NCBI GenBank assembly: GCA_005503085.1
Contig: SCOI01000002.1
Location: 186,001 to 250,000 of the forward strand
Direction of reading: 5' to 3'
Source of the DNA: Burkholderiales bacterium C2
Lineage (GTDB): Bacteria; Pseudomonadota; Gammaproteobacteria; Burkholderiales; Burkholderiaceae_C
DNA length: 64,000 bases
The notes beneath the pieces are model-generated. The model was not told the DNA's origin, searched no databases, and saw nothing but the letters and a program-made list of their open reading frames with translations. A program made the translations under genes and the position numbers. Shown here piece after piece: positions 8,056 through 16,611 of this stretch. Within the stretch, counting starts at the first letter, position 1; each line of letters starts with the position of its first letter.

Positions 8056-9399
8056 TCAGGATTGGCAATCTGCGGGAGTGCGACGGTCCAGCTTCTTCTC
8101 CGCGGCGTACTTGTCGGCCGCCTGCTTGACCATAGGCTTCATGATCATTTCGTCGGCCTGGTACCAGTCGGAGCTGAAGGCCCACTTCTTGCCGTCCCAG
8201 GTCTGCATGCGTGCCCAGGCCGAGCCCATATGGTCGACACAGGAGGTCGAGACCGGACGCATCACGCCGGCAAAGCCCAGACCGTCGAGCTTCTTCTGGT
8301 CCAGCGCCAGGTTCTCCAGGCCCCAGCGGACCTGCTCGCCCGTCATGACCTTGCCCTTGCCGAAGCGCTCCTGGGCGCGCTTGACGCCCTCGACCGCCAG
8401 CATCGCCGAGATCATGCCGCGCATGTAGAGCACCTGGCCGACCTCGTCCTTCGGTCCGGTGCCCTGGCCCTTGGCATGGACCTGGCTCAGGATGGCCTGC
8501 GTGACCTTGGCATCCGGGTGCACGCCATGCTGCATGGTCAGCGCGTTATAGCCCTTGGCACCATCGGCCACGTCCTTGACATCCGGCTCCGCGCCGGCCC
8601 ACCAGACGCCGTACATCTTGTCGCGCGGATAGCCGGTGGCTTGCGCTTCCTTCAGCGAGGTGGTGTTCATCACGCCCCAGCCCCACAGCAGCACATAGTC
8701 GGGACGCTGCTGGCGGATCTGCAGCCAGGCCGACTTCTGCTCGACGCCGGGGTGTGTCACCGGGATCGAGTTGAACTCGAAGCCGTGCATCTTGGCGCGC
8801 TCCTGCAGCAGCGGGATCGGCTCCTTGCCATAGGGGCTGTCGTGATAGACCAGAGTGATCTTCTTGCCCTTGAGCTTGTCCAGCCCGCCCTCCTTCTTGC
8901 CCAGATGCTGGATCAGCACATCGGCGGCCATCCAGTAGGTGCCGATCAGCGGGAAGTTCCACTTGAACACGCCGCCGTCCTGGCTCTCGCTGCGGCCATA
9001 ACCGGCCGTGATCAGCGGGATCTTGTCGGCCGGGGCCTTCTCGGTCAGCGCAAAGGTCACGCCGGTGGACAGCGGCTGGAACACCGTGGCGCCGCCGTTC
9101 TTGCCCTTCAGGCGCTCATAGCATTCGACGCCGCGGTCGGTCGCATAGCCGAACTCGCACTCCTCGAAGGAGATCTTGACGCCGTTCATGCCGCCCTGGG
9201 CATTGACCAGCTTCAGGTAGTCGACATAGCCATTGGCCCAGGGCGTGCCGTTGGGGCCGTAGGCGCCGGTGCGGTAGACCAGCACCGGAAAGAACTGCTC
9301 CTTGGCCTGAGCGAAGGCCGGGGCCGTGACCAGCGAGGCCAGGCCGGCACCGACCAGGGTGGCCGCTAGCGCGAAGCGCCTGATATTCAACGTCGTCAT
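8056..9399 (-). CDS. ABC transporter substrate-binding protein (LivK/periplasmic-binding type 1)
   Basis: 447 residues with a signal peptide (RRFALAATLVGAGLASLVTAPAFAQA) and a type-1 periplasmic-binding fold. Landmarks are TGAYGPNGTPWANGYVDYLKLVNAQGG in pieces near the N-terminus, ITAGYGRSES and YHDSPYGKEP. Mature length and two late Cys residues (CVDH and the C-terminal ADCQS) match the binding proteins encoded with acyl-CoA-ligase-linked Liv systems rather than true leucine receptors. Substrate is unknown; an organic acid is favoured by the two ligase genes. It is followed by the hairpin cluster and preceded by the LivM-type gene. Confidence 0.9.
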   Translation of the reverse strand: MTTLNIRRFALAATLVGAGLASLVTAPAFAQAKEQFFPVLVYRTGAYGPNGTPWANGYVDYLKLVNAQGGMNGVKISFEECEFGYATDRGVECYERLKGKNGGATVFQPLSTGVTFALTEKAPADKIPLITAGYGRSESQDGGVFKWNFPLIGTYWMAADVLIQHLGKKEGGLDKLKGKKITLVYHDSPYGKEPIPLLQERAKMHGFEFNSIPVTHPGVEQKSAWLQIRQQRPDYVLLWGWGVMNTTSLKEAQATGYPRDKMYGVWWAGAEPDVKDVADGAKGYNALTMQHGVHPDAKVTQAILSQVHAKGQGTGPKDEVGQVLYMRGMISAMLAVEGVKRAQERFGKGKVMTGEQVRWGLENLALDQKKLDGLGFAGVMRPVSTSCVDHMGSAWARMQTWDGKKWAFSSDWYQADEMIMKPMVKQAADKYAAEKKLDRRTPADCQS

Positions 9400-9443
9400 G
9401 CTTGTCTCCTAGAAAAAAGCACTCTTGGGTGCCGGGTTGGTAT

Positions 9444-10520
9444 TCAGTGCGGGAAAGGCCAGAGTCTGAGCTTCTCCTTGGCGGTGGACCAGAGCTTGGC
9501 CAGGCCGTGGGGCTCGACGATCAGGAAGAACACGATCAGTGCGCCGAACACCATCGCCTCGGTGTGGCTGACCAGGGCGGTGTCGACATTGATGCCGAAC
9601 AGGCTGCCCAGAGCCGGCAGCGCCTGGTTCAGGAAGATGGGCAGGATCACGATGAAGGCGGCGCCGAAGAAACTGCCCATGATGGAGCCCAGCCCGCCGA
9701 TGATGACCATGAAGAGCAGCTGGAAGCTGCGGTCGATCGAGAAGGCCGCCGGCTCCCAGGAGCCCAGATGCACAAAGCCCCACAGCCCGCCGGCCACGCC
9801 GACGATGAAACTGCTGACCGCGAAGGCACTGAGCTTGGCCTGCACCGGCCGGATGCCGATCACGCTGGCCGCCACATCCATGTCACGCATCGCCATCCAG
9901 GAGCGGCCGATATGGCCGCGCACCAGGTTCTTGGCCAACCAGGCAAACACGATCACTAAGAGCAGGCAGAACAGATACTTCTGCAGCGGCGTGTTGATCG
10001 GCAGGCCCAGCACCTGCAGGCCCGAGACGCTGACCGAGCCGGAGGCCGAGTCATTGGTGAACCATTTGATGCGCAGAAAGGCCCAGTCGGTGAAGAACTG
10101 GGCAGCCAGGGTCGCGACCGCCAGATACAGGCCCTTGATGCGCAGCGAGGGAATGCCGAAGAAGACGCCGACCACGGTCGCGCACAGCCCGCCCAGCAGC
10201 AGGGCCGGGATCAGCGGCATGCCGGGAATGCGGACAAAGAAGTTGTAGGCCGCATAAGCGCCCACCGCCATGAAGGCGCCGGTGCCCAGCGAGATCTGGC
10301 CGCAGTAGCCGACCAGGATATTGAGCCCGATGGCGGCCAGCGACAGGATCAGGAAGGGGATGAAGATGGCCCGCAGCATGTACTCGTCGGCCAGGGCCGG
10401 CACCAGCAGCAGGGCCGCAGCGATGATCAGGCCGATGACAAAGCGGTCCTGCGCGATCGGGAAGATCTGCTGGTCGGCCCGGTACGAGGTCTTGAACTGG
10501 CCGTTCTCACGATAGAGCAT
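9444..10520 (-). CDS. ABC transporter permease, LivM type
   Basis: 358 residues, about ten hydrophobic segments beginning at residue 28 (FVIGLIIAAALLLVPALA). It carries the family region LNILVGYCGQISLGTGAFMAVGAYAAY and the coupling-loop-like sequence IGRSWMAMRDMDVAASVIGI, which contacts the ATPases. It pairs with the LivH-type permease encoded just upstream. Gene spacing is 20 bases to the LivH-type gene and 44 to the binding protein. Confidence 0.94.
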   Translation of the reverse strand: MLYRENGQFKTSYRADQQIFPIAQDRFVIGLIIAAALLLVPALADEYMLRAIFIPFLILSLAAIGLNILVGYCGQISLGTGAFMAVGAYAAYNFFVRIPGMPLIPALLLGGLCATVVGVFFGIPSLRIKGLYLAVATLAAQFFTDWAFLRIKWFTNDSASGSVSVSGLQVLGLPINTPLQKYLFCLLLVIVFAWLAKNLVRGHIGRSWMAMRDMDVAASVIGIRPVQAKLSAFAVSSFIVGVAGGLWGFVHLGSWEPAAFSIDRSFQLLFMVIIGGLGSIMGSFFGAAFIVILPIFLNQALPALGSLFGINVDTALVSHTEAMVFGALIVFFLIVEPHGLAKLWSTAKEKLRLWPFPH

Positions 10521-10540
10521 GTTCTATTTCTCCTGGTGGC

Positions 10541-11470
10541 TCAGACGCGATCGATGATCTTCTCGCCGAACAGTCCTTGCGGCCTGAACAGCAGGAAGAC
10601 GAGAGCGAGCACATAGGCAAACCAGATCTCGATGCCGCCGCCCAGCATCGGCCCGATATAGGCCTCGGACAGCTTCTCGCCGACGCCGATCAAGAGGCCG
10701 CCGATGATGGCGCCCGGCACCGAGGTCAGGCCGCCCAGGATCACCACCGGCAGCGCCTTCAGCGCCACCAGCGACAGCGAGAACTGCACGCCCAGCTTGG
10801 AGCCCCAGATGATGCCGGCCACCAGCGCGACGAAACCGGCCACGCTCCAGACGATGACCCAGATGCGCTTGAGCGGAATGCCGATCGACTGGGCGGCCTG
10901 GTGGTCATCGGCCACCGCGCGCAGCGCCCGGCCCGTCGAGGTGTACTGGAAGAACAGCGCCAGCGCGCCGACCAGGGCCGCCGCGACGACGGTGGCGATC
11001 AGGTCTTCCTGGCCCACCAGGATGCCGCCCTGGAACACGCTCTCGAACAGGAACAGCGGATCCTTGGGCATGCCAACATCGATCTTGTAGATGTCCGAGC
11101 CGAAGATGGTCTGGCCGAAGCCGTCGATGAAATAGGTGATGCCCAGCGTCGCCATCAAGAGCGTGATGCCCTCCTGGTTGACCAGCTTGCCCAGCACCAG
11201 GCGCTCGATGCACCAGGCCAGCGCGATCATGATGACCATCGCCACGGCGAAGGCCAGCACATTGACGACCAGCTTGCTCTCGATGCCGGTCCACTGCGGA
11301 ATCCATTCGGAGAAGCGCGCCATCGCCAGCGCGGCGAACAGCACCATCGCGCCCTGCGCGAAGTTGAAGACGCCGCTGGCCTTGAAGATCAGCACAAAGC
11401 CCAGCGCGATCAGCGAGTACAGCATGCCGGCCATCAGGCCGCCAATCAGGGTTTCGAGAAACGGTCCCAT
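10541..11470 (-). CDS. ABC transporter permease, LivH type
   Basis: 309 residues with the LivH start LIGGLMAGMLYSLIALGFVLIFKASGVFNFAQG (split over the first two membrane segments), the coupling loop GRALRAVADDHQAAQSIGI, and the closing RPQGLFGEK that ends most members. It forms the membrane channel with the LivM-type subunit. It lies 10 bases after the LivG-type gene. Confidence 0.95.
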   Translation of the reverse strand: MGPFLETLIGGLMAGMLYSLIALGFVLIFKASGVFNFAQGAMVLFAALAMARFSEWIPQWTGIESKLVVNVLAFAVAMVIMIALAWCIERLVLGKLVNQEGITLLMATLGITYFIDGFGQTIFGSDIYKIDVGMPKDPLFLFESVFQGGILVGQEDLIATVVAAALVGALALFFQYTSTGRALRAVADDHQAAQSIGIPLKRIWVIVWSVAGFVALVAGIIWGSKLGVQFSLSLVALKALPVVILGGLTSVPGAIIGGLLIGVGEKLSEAYIGPMLGGGIEIWFAYVLALVFLLFRPQGLFGEKIIDRV

Positions 11471-11480
11471 GTTCTTGTCC

Positions 11481-12266
11481 TCAGTGGCTGGTGCCGAGAT
11501 AGGCGCTGATCACGTCCTCGTTGGCGCGCACCTCGTCGGGCGCGCCATCGCCGATCTTCTTGCCGTAGTCCAGCACGACGACGCGGTCCGAGATGTCCAT
11601 CACCACGCCCATGTCATGCTCGATCAGCACGATGGTGGTGCCGAACTCGTCATTGACATCGAGGATGAAGCGGCACATGTCCTGCTTCTCCTCGACATTC
11701 ATGCCGGCCATCGGCTCGTCCAGCAAGAGCACCTGCGGCTCCATCGCCAGCGCGCGGCCCAGGTCGACGCGCTTTTGCAGGCCGTAGGGCAGGCGCCCGA
11801 CCGGAGTCTTGCGATAGGCCGGGATCTCGAGGAAATCGATGATGCGCTCGACCTTCTCGCGCTGCGCGATCTCCTCGCGCTCGGCCGCGCCCCAGCGGAT
11901 CGCCTGCTGGAAGAGATTGGTCTTCATGCGCAGATTGCGGCCGGTCATGATGTTGTCCAGCACGCTCATGCCCTTGAACAGGGCCAGGTTCTGGAAGGTG
12001 CGCGCCACGCCCATCTCCGCCACCTGGCGCGAGTTCATGTGCTTGAAGGTCTGGCCCTTGAAGGTGATCGAACCTTGCTGCGGCTGGTAGACGCCGTTGA
12101 TGCAGTTCAGCATCGAGCTCTTGCCGGCACCGTTGGGGCCGATGATGGCGCGGATCTCGTGCTCGCGCACATTGAACGAGATATCGGTCAACGCCTTCAC
12201 GCCGCCAAAGGCCAGCGAGATGTTCTGCACATCGAGGATGACCTCGCCGATCTTCTTGCTCGCCAT
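11481..12266 (-). CDS. ABC transporter ATP-binding protein, LivG type
   Basis: 261 residues. Walker A is IGPNGAGKSSMLN (residues ~38-50), the signature is the LivG-like variant LPYGLQKRVDLGRAL, Walker B is VLLDEPMAGM, and the C-terminal DYGKKIGDG...NEDVISAYLG is typical of LivG. The start ATG at 12266 shares one base with the stop of the upstream acyl-CoA ligase gene, showing translational coupling between ligase and transporter. Confidence 0.95.
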   Translation of the reverse strand: MASKKIGEVILDVQNISLAFGGVKALTDISFNVREHEIRAIIGPNGAGKSSMLNCINGVYQPQQGSITFKGQTFKHMNSRQVAEMGVARTFQNLALFKGMSVLDNIMTGRNLRMKTNLFQQAIRWGAAEREEIAQREKVERIIDFLEIPAYRKTPVGRLPYGLQKRVDLGRALAMEPQVLLLDEPMAGMNVEEKQDMCRFILDVNDEFGTTIVLIEHDMGVVMDISDRVVVLDYGKKIGDGAPDEVRANEDVISAYLGTSH

Positions 12267-14215
12267 CAGGCCGCCCTCCGCACTGCGGGAAATGTTTTGA
12301 CATCGACGATCTTCAGATCGGCCGACACGCTGCCGCTGCGCCCGTCCTCGAACTTCACTGCGGTCTCGATGAACTGCGAGCTCTTGCCGCCATACAGCGC
12401 GTCAATGAGCACCGCGTACTTGTCGGCCACCGCGCCGCGCCGCACCTTGCGCGTGCGGGTCAGCTCGCCGTCATCGGCATCGAGCTCCTTGTGCAGTATC
12501 AGAAAGCGGCTGATCTGGCTGCCGGCCAGCAGCTCGTCTTGGGCCAGGTCGGCATTGACCTGCTCGACGCAGTCGCGTATCAGCTCATAGACCTCGGGCT
12601 TTTGCGCCAGATCGGTATAGCCGGCATAGGGCAGGTTGCGGCGCTCGGCCCAGTTGCCCACCGCTTCGAAATCGATATTGATGAAGGCGCAGCAGCGCTC
12701 GCGCTTGTCGCCGAAGGCCACCGCCTCCTTGATATGGGCGAAGAACTTCAGCTTGTTCTCGACATACTTGGGCGCGAACATCGCGCCGTCATTGGGGCCG
12801 CCGGCGATGCGGCCGACATCCTTGGCGCGGTCGATGATCTTGAGGTGGCCGCTGGCATCGATGAAGCCGGCATCGCCGGTGTGGTACCAACCTTCGGCCG
12901 TCAACACCTCGGCCGTCGCGGCCTCGTTCTTGTAATAGCCCTTCAACAGCCCCGGCGACTTGACGAGGATTTCGCCCGAAGGCGCCAGCTTGATCTCGAC
13001 ACCGTCAATCGGCACGCCGACCGTGTCCGAGCGCGCCTGGTTGTCGGGCTGCAGGCAGACGAACACGGCCGTCTCGGTCGAGCCATAGAGCTGCTTCAGA
13101 TTGATGCCTATGCTGCGGTAGAAGCTGAACAGATCGGGGCCTATGGCCTCGCCGGCCGTGTAGGCCACGCGCACCCGCGAGAGCCCCAGCGTGTTGCGCA
13201 GCGGGCCGTAGATCAGCAGATTGCCCAGCGCATACAGCAGCTTGTCGCTGCCGCTCACCGGCTTGCCGTCCATCAGCGCCGGCCCGACGCGGCGCGCCAG
13301 GCTCATGCAGCGCGCGAACAGCCAGCGCTTGATCGCGCCGGCATCCTCCATGCGGATCATCACGCTGGTCAGCAGGCCTTCGAAGACCCGCGGCGGCGCG
13401 AAGTAATAGGTCGGGCCGATCTCCTTCAGATCGATGGAGACGGTGCTGGTCGACTCGGGGCAGTTGACCACATAGCCGCAGGCCAGCCACTGCGCATAGC
13501 TGAAGATGTTTTGGCCTATCCAGGCCGGCGGCAGATAGGCCAGCACCTCTTCGCTGCTGCTCAGCTTGTCAAAGCGCGCACCGGCCTGGGCGCGGTCGAT
13601 CAGGCTGGTGTGGGTATGGACCACGCCCTTGGGGTTGCCGGTCGTGCCCGAGGTGAAGAACATCGCCGCCACATCGCCGGGCTCGCTGAGCTGGACCTGG
13701 GCATCGTAGAAAGCCGGGTGGGCGTTGGCATGCTGGCGGCCGCGTGCACACAAATCATCCAGCGAGCCCAGGCCCGGCTCGGCATAGTTGCGCAGGCCGC
13801 GCGGGTCGTCGAACCAGATGTGCTGCAGCTGCGGGCATTGCTCGCGGATCTCCAAGAGCTTGTCGACCTGCTCCTGGTCCTCGACCACCGCGAAGGCGAT
13901 CTCGGCGTTATTGATCGGGAAGACGAACTCGGCGCTGACCGCGTCCTGATACAGCGGCACCGGAATCGCGCCTAGCGACTGCGCCGCCAGCATGCTGGCA
14001 TAGAGCCGCGGCCGGTTCTCGCCGACCACCACCAGATGCTGGCCGCGCTTGAGCCCGGCTTGGGCCAGGCCATGGGCCAGCTCGCGCACCAGCAGGGCCA
14101 GCTGCGCCCATGTCAGCGTCTGCCAGATGCCGTATTCCTTCTCGCGCAAGGCAGCGGCATCGGGCCGCCGCGCCGCGTGGTCGATCAAGAGCCTGGGGAA
14201 AGTCGTCGCCACCAT
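12266..14215 (-). CDS. AMP-dependent long-chain acyl-CoA synthetase-like ligase, first gene of importer operon
   Basis: 649 residues from the ATG at 14215, behind AGGAGACAG; the open frame extends 28 codons further but without family similarity. The ATP/AMP motif FTSGTTGNPKGVVHTH, the YGSTETAVF motif, the WYHTGDAGFID motif and the late KIIDRAKD are all present, so adenylation and thioesterification should work. Members of this subgroup are about 640-660 residues and are typically encoded with LivFGHM systems in betaproteobacteria. It probably activates the imported acid as it enters (vectorial acylation, inference). First gene of the operon, divergent from the Crp/Fnr-type regulator. Confidence 0.9.
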   Translation of the reverse strand: MVATTFPRLLIDHAARRPDAAALREKEYGIWQTLTWAQLALLVRELAHGLAQAGLKRGQHLVVVGENRPRLYASMLAAQSLGAIPVPLYQDAVSAEFVFPINNAEIAFAVVEDQEQVDKLLEIREQCPQLQHIWFDDPRGLRNYAEPGLGSLDDLCARGRQHANAHPAFYDAQVQLSEPGDVAAMFFTSGTTGNPKGVVHTHTSLIDRAQAGARFDKLSSSEEVLAYLPPAWIGQNIFSYAQWLACGYVVNCPESTSTVSIDLKEIGPTYYFAPPRVFEGLLTSVMIRMEDAGAIKRWLFARCMSLARRVGPALMDGKPVSGSDKLLYALGNLLIYGPLRNTLGLSRVRVAYTAGEAIGPDLFSFYRSIGINLKQLYGSTETAVFVCLQPDNQARSDTVGVPIDGVEIKLAPSGEILVKSPGLLKGYYKNEAATAEVLTAEGWYHTGDAGFIDASGHLKIIDRAKDVGRIAGGPNDGAMFAPKYVENKLKFFAHIKEAVAFGDKRERCCAFINIDFEAVGNWAERRNLPYAGYTDLAQKPEVYELIRDCVEQVNADLAQDELLAGSQISRFLILHKELDADDGELTRTRKVRRGAVADKYAVLIDALYGGKSSQFIETAVKFEDGRSGSVSADLKIVDVKTFPAVRRAA

Positions 14216-14326
14216 CTGTCTCCTGTGCTGTCCGCACCGCCGGGCGGTGCTGGTGCATGGCGCCCTTCTGCGGGGCTTGCATGCCTTCAGTGGGTGCAAT
14301 ACTAGGCCTGACTTTGACGCCAGGCT

Positions 14327-14378
14327 GTCGTTGCGACGACATTCCTAGGGACACCCCGGGGGCGTGCTTTCCCGGGGG
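14327..14378. promoter_or_regulatory. Dyads in the ligase/Crp-type divergent promoter region
   Basis: The 217-base gap 14216-14432 contains GTCGT-N4-ACGAC (14327-14340) and two self-complementary CCCGGGGG blocks at 14355-14362 and 14371-14378, 16 bases apart. No classic Crp or Fnr half-sites (TGTGA or TTGAT) were seen. These are candidate operators for the neighbouring regulator, unproven. Confidence 0.35.
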
Positions 14379-14432
14379 TCGCGAACAGGTGCTTGTAAGC
14401 CTGCTGTCAAGCTGCACGATAAAGACTGCGCC

Positions 14433-15170
14433 ATGACCGTCTCCGCCTTCTCCAGCCCCAGCGGCGCCCCCTTGCGCCAGCGCGCCCGCGCCGCCACCCG
14501 CAGCGAGCTCGACGCCATTCCCTGGCTGGCCGTGCTGGAGCCGGCCCAGCGCGAGCAGGCAGTGGCCGAGTTGCAGGTGGCCGATGCCGAGGTCGGCGAG
14601 CGGGTCTGCCGCATCGGCCGGCAGGCCAATTTCTGGTTCGGCGTCGTCGACGGCCTGTTGAAGATGAGCAATGACGACTCGACCGGCCAGGCCATCACCT
14701 TCACCGGCGTGCCGCCGGGCGGCTGGTTCGGCGAGGGGACGCTGCTCAAGCGCGAGGTCTACCGCTACAACATCCAGGTGCTGCGCAAGAGCGTGGTGGC
14801 CGGCCTGCCGATCGACACTTTTCACGAGCTGCTGGAGCACAGCATCGGCTTCAACCGCTTTGTGCTGAACCAGCTCAACGAGCGACTGGGCCAGTTCATC
14901 GCGGCGCGCGAAACCGACCGCATCGGCAACCCCGATGTGCGCGTGGCCCGCAACCTCGCCGCGCTATTCCACCCGCAGCTCTACCCCGGTGTCGGCAGCA
15001 TGCTGCGCATCACCCAGCAGGAGCTGGGCTATCTGGTCGGCCTGTCGCGACAGCGCGTCAACGAGGCCTTGAAGCGCCTGCACGAGCAGCAGCTGATCAG
15101 CGTCGAGTACGGCGGGCTGCGGGTGCTGGATCTGCAGGGGCTGCGCAGCTTTCCGATGCGCGCCACCTGA
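14433..15170 (+). CDS. Crp/Fnr family transcriptional regulator
   Basis: 245 residues from the ATG at 14433. Residues ~25-140 form a cyclic-nucleotide-binding-like beta roll (FWFGVVDGLLKMSN, GVPPGGWFGEGTLLKREVYRYN) and the C-terminus has a winged helix (ITQQELGYLVGLSRQRVNEALKRL, given here in overlapping parts). The cAMP-specific Arg/Ser pair of Crp and the N-terminal Fe-S cysteines of Fnr are not evident, so the effector is unknown. It is divergent from the ligase-importer operon and is the likely regulator of it. Confidence 0.88.
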   Translation: MTVSAFSSPSGAPLRQRARAATRSELDAIPWLAVLEPAQREQAVAELQVADAEVGERVCRIGRQANFWFGVVDGLLKMSNDDSTGQAITFTGVPPGGWFGEGTLLKREVYRYNIQVLRKSVVAGLPIDTFHELLEHSIGFNRFVLNQLNERLGQFIAARETDRIGNPDVRVARNLAALFHPQLYPGVGSMLRITQQELGYLVGLSRQRVNEALKRLHEQQLISVEYGGLRVLDLQGLRSFPMRAT

Positions 15171-15176
15171 GCGAAG

Positions 15177-16418
15177 TCAGCGGCGACGCCGCGTCAGACG
15201 GCCCAGGGCAAACAAGCCGGCCAACATCAGGGCCCAGCTGCCGGGCTCGGGCACGGCGCTGACTTCCAGCGCGATGAACTGGGTGAACTGAGTGCCCGAG
15301 AAGTTGTTGTCCGAAACCAGGATCAGGGTTTGCTTGCCGTTGACGACCGGTCCCAGGGTCAGGCCTTCGATATTGTCGGTGGCCAGAAAACTGCCGTCAT
15401 CGTTTTGCAGCGTGGACAGGTCCGCAAGCAAGGTCTTCTGGGCGGGGGTGTAGCTGGCGCCGCTCAGGTCACCGATGCCGGAGATGTCGGTCGCCGCACG
15501 CGCATCCACATGGAACAGGCGGATGGTGTTGCCGGTGACCGGAGTGCCCGGCGTCACCGCACCGGCGGCGAAGGAGCGCTCGATGGCAATGAACTGACGA
15601 TCGCCTATGGCCAGCAGGTCGGTCAGGCCGTTGGTGGCGAAGCCATTGGCCGGATTCGGCGCAATGACCACCGGCGCCACCTGGTAGGCGTACTGCGCAG
15701 CGGCCGCGCCGGAAGCGACATCGAAGGCCAGGATGCGCGCCGTCGAGCCGTTGGCAAGCGCTGACGGCGGGCTGTCCTGGGCCAGCCCGTTCTCGGTGGC
15801 GGTGTAGAGCGTCTTGCCGTCGGTGGACAGCGTCAGGCTCTCGAAGGCCAGATTGTTGTGGACGCCCCTGTCGCCCGCGGCCAGGCCCGAGTTGCTGCCC
15901 ACCGGATTGAAGTCGCCGGGCACGCTGAAGCTGCGCACATGGCTGCCGTCGAGATTCATCTCGCGCACGCTGGGGTTCTGGAAACCCGCCGCCGAACGTT
16001 GGCCTTCGTTGCTCCAGTACAGGGTGCCGGTGCCGGCGTTGTAGCGAAGCCCCTCCGGATCCACGGTGTTGAGTCCGAACGCGCCGCCCTCGGGGCGCTG
16101 CAAGGTGGTGACGCTGCTGAAGTCAACGCCCGCCATGCCGGGCGTGGCCGAGCGGCTGAACCGAGTGATATCCAGATTGAGCGTGTAAAAGCGCGCGGGG
16201 TTGAGGCCCGAGCGGTCATCGCTGATGGCGAAATAGCGCTGCTTGGCGGCGTCGAAATCGATGCCGGACAGTCCGCCCACCGTGGTGCCGGCGTACTGGG
16301 TTCCGCTGGGCACGATCTGCTGGCCCAGATAGCTCAGGCTGATGGGTGCGTCGGCCTGGGCCGACAAGGTCAACAGGCCCAGGGTCAGGGCGAGGGTCAG
16401 GGGCTTGAGCGATTGCAT
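15177..16418 (-). CDS. Esterase-like activity of phytase family protein with PEP-CTERM anchor
   Basis: 413 residues. A signal peptide (LTLALTLGLLTLSAQA) is followed by a phytase-like beta-propeller domain (PF13449 type): GGLSGIDFDAAKQRYFAISDDR, then NTVDPEGLRYNAGTG and DNIEGLTLGPVVNGKQTL are the recurrent propeller landmarks. The end VPEPGSWALMLAGLFALG plus RRRR is a textbook PEP-CTERM sorting signal: the PEP motif, a membrane helix and a basic tail cut by an exosortase. The protein should be exported and sorted to the cell surface. Activity on phosphate esters is suggested only by the domain name. It stands alone, convergent with the Crp-type gene 6 bases away. Confidence 0.88.
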   Translation of the reverse strand: MQSLKPLTLALTLGLLTLSAQADAPISLSYLGQQIVPSGTQYAGTTVGGLSGIDFDAAKQRYFAISDDRSGLNPARFYTLNLDITRFSRSATPGMAGVDFSSVTTLQRPEGGAFGLNTVDPEGLRYNAGTGTLYWSNEGQRSAAGFQNPSVREMNLDGSHVRSFSVPGDFNPVGSNSGLAAGDRGVHNNLAFESLTLSTDGKTLYTATENGLAQDSPPSALANGSTARILAFDVASGAAAAQYAYQVAPVVIAPNPANGFATNGLTDLLAIGDRQFIAIERSFAAGAVTPGTPVTGNTIRLFHVDARAATDISGIGDLSGASYTPAQKTLLADLSTLQNDDGSFLATDNIEGLTLGPVVNGKQTLILVSDNNFSGTQFTQFIALEVSAVPEPGSWALMLAGLFALGRLTRRRR

Positions 16419-16436
16419 GCGAGTCCTTCGGGCAGA

Positions 16437-16456
16437 AGCCCTGATCGCTCAGGGCT
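16437..16456. promoter_or_regulatory. 8-4-8 inverted repeat in the 5' leader of the PEP-CTERM esterase gene
   Basis: AGCCCTGA (16437-16444), TCGC, TCAGGGCT (16449-16456) lies 19 bases upstream of the start codon, just before the AAGGA ribosome site. It can form a stable leader hairpin or serve as an operator. The rest of the 193-base gap (16419-16611) shows nothing recognisable. Confidence 0.5.
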
Positions 16457-16611
16457 GTCGTGGAGGGGCGAGACCGGCGGCCGCGACGCCGGCTTTGCCG
16501 GGCGCACAGCGGTCGGAGTCTGCGCTCAGGCCTGCTATGTTCCAGCTTCAGCATGACTTTTTGACGGCCGGGCGAGCCCCTGCCGTGGTCTGTTCGGACC
16601 AGCCGGCCGAG

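Noticed and set aside
12491-13975. 494-codon plus-strand frame opposite the acyl-CoA ligase
   Set aside because: Shadow frame; ligase motifs are complete on the minus strand.
14216-14432. Crp or Fnr consensus site in front of the Crp/Fnr-type gene
   Set aside because: No TGTGA-N6-TCACA or TTGAT-N4-ATCAA match was seen; only GC-rich dyads are present.
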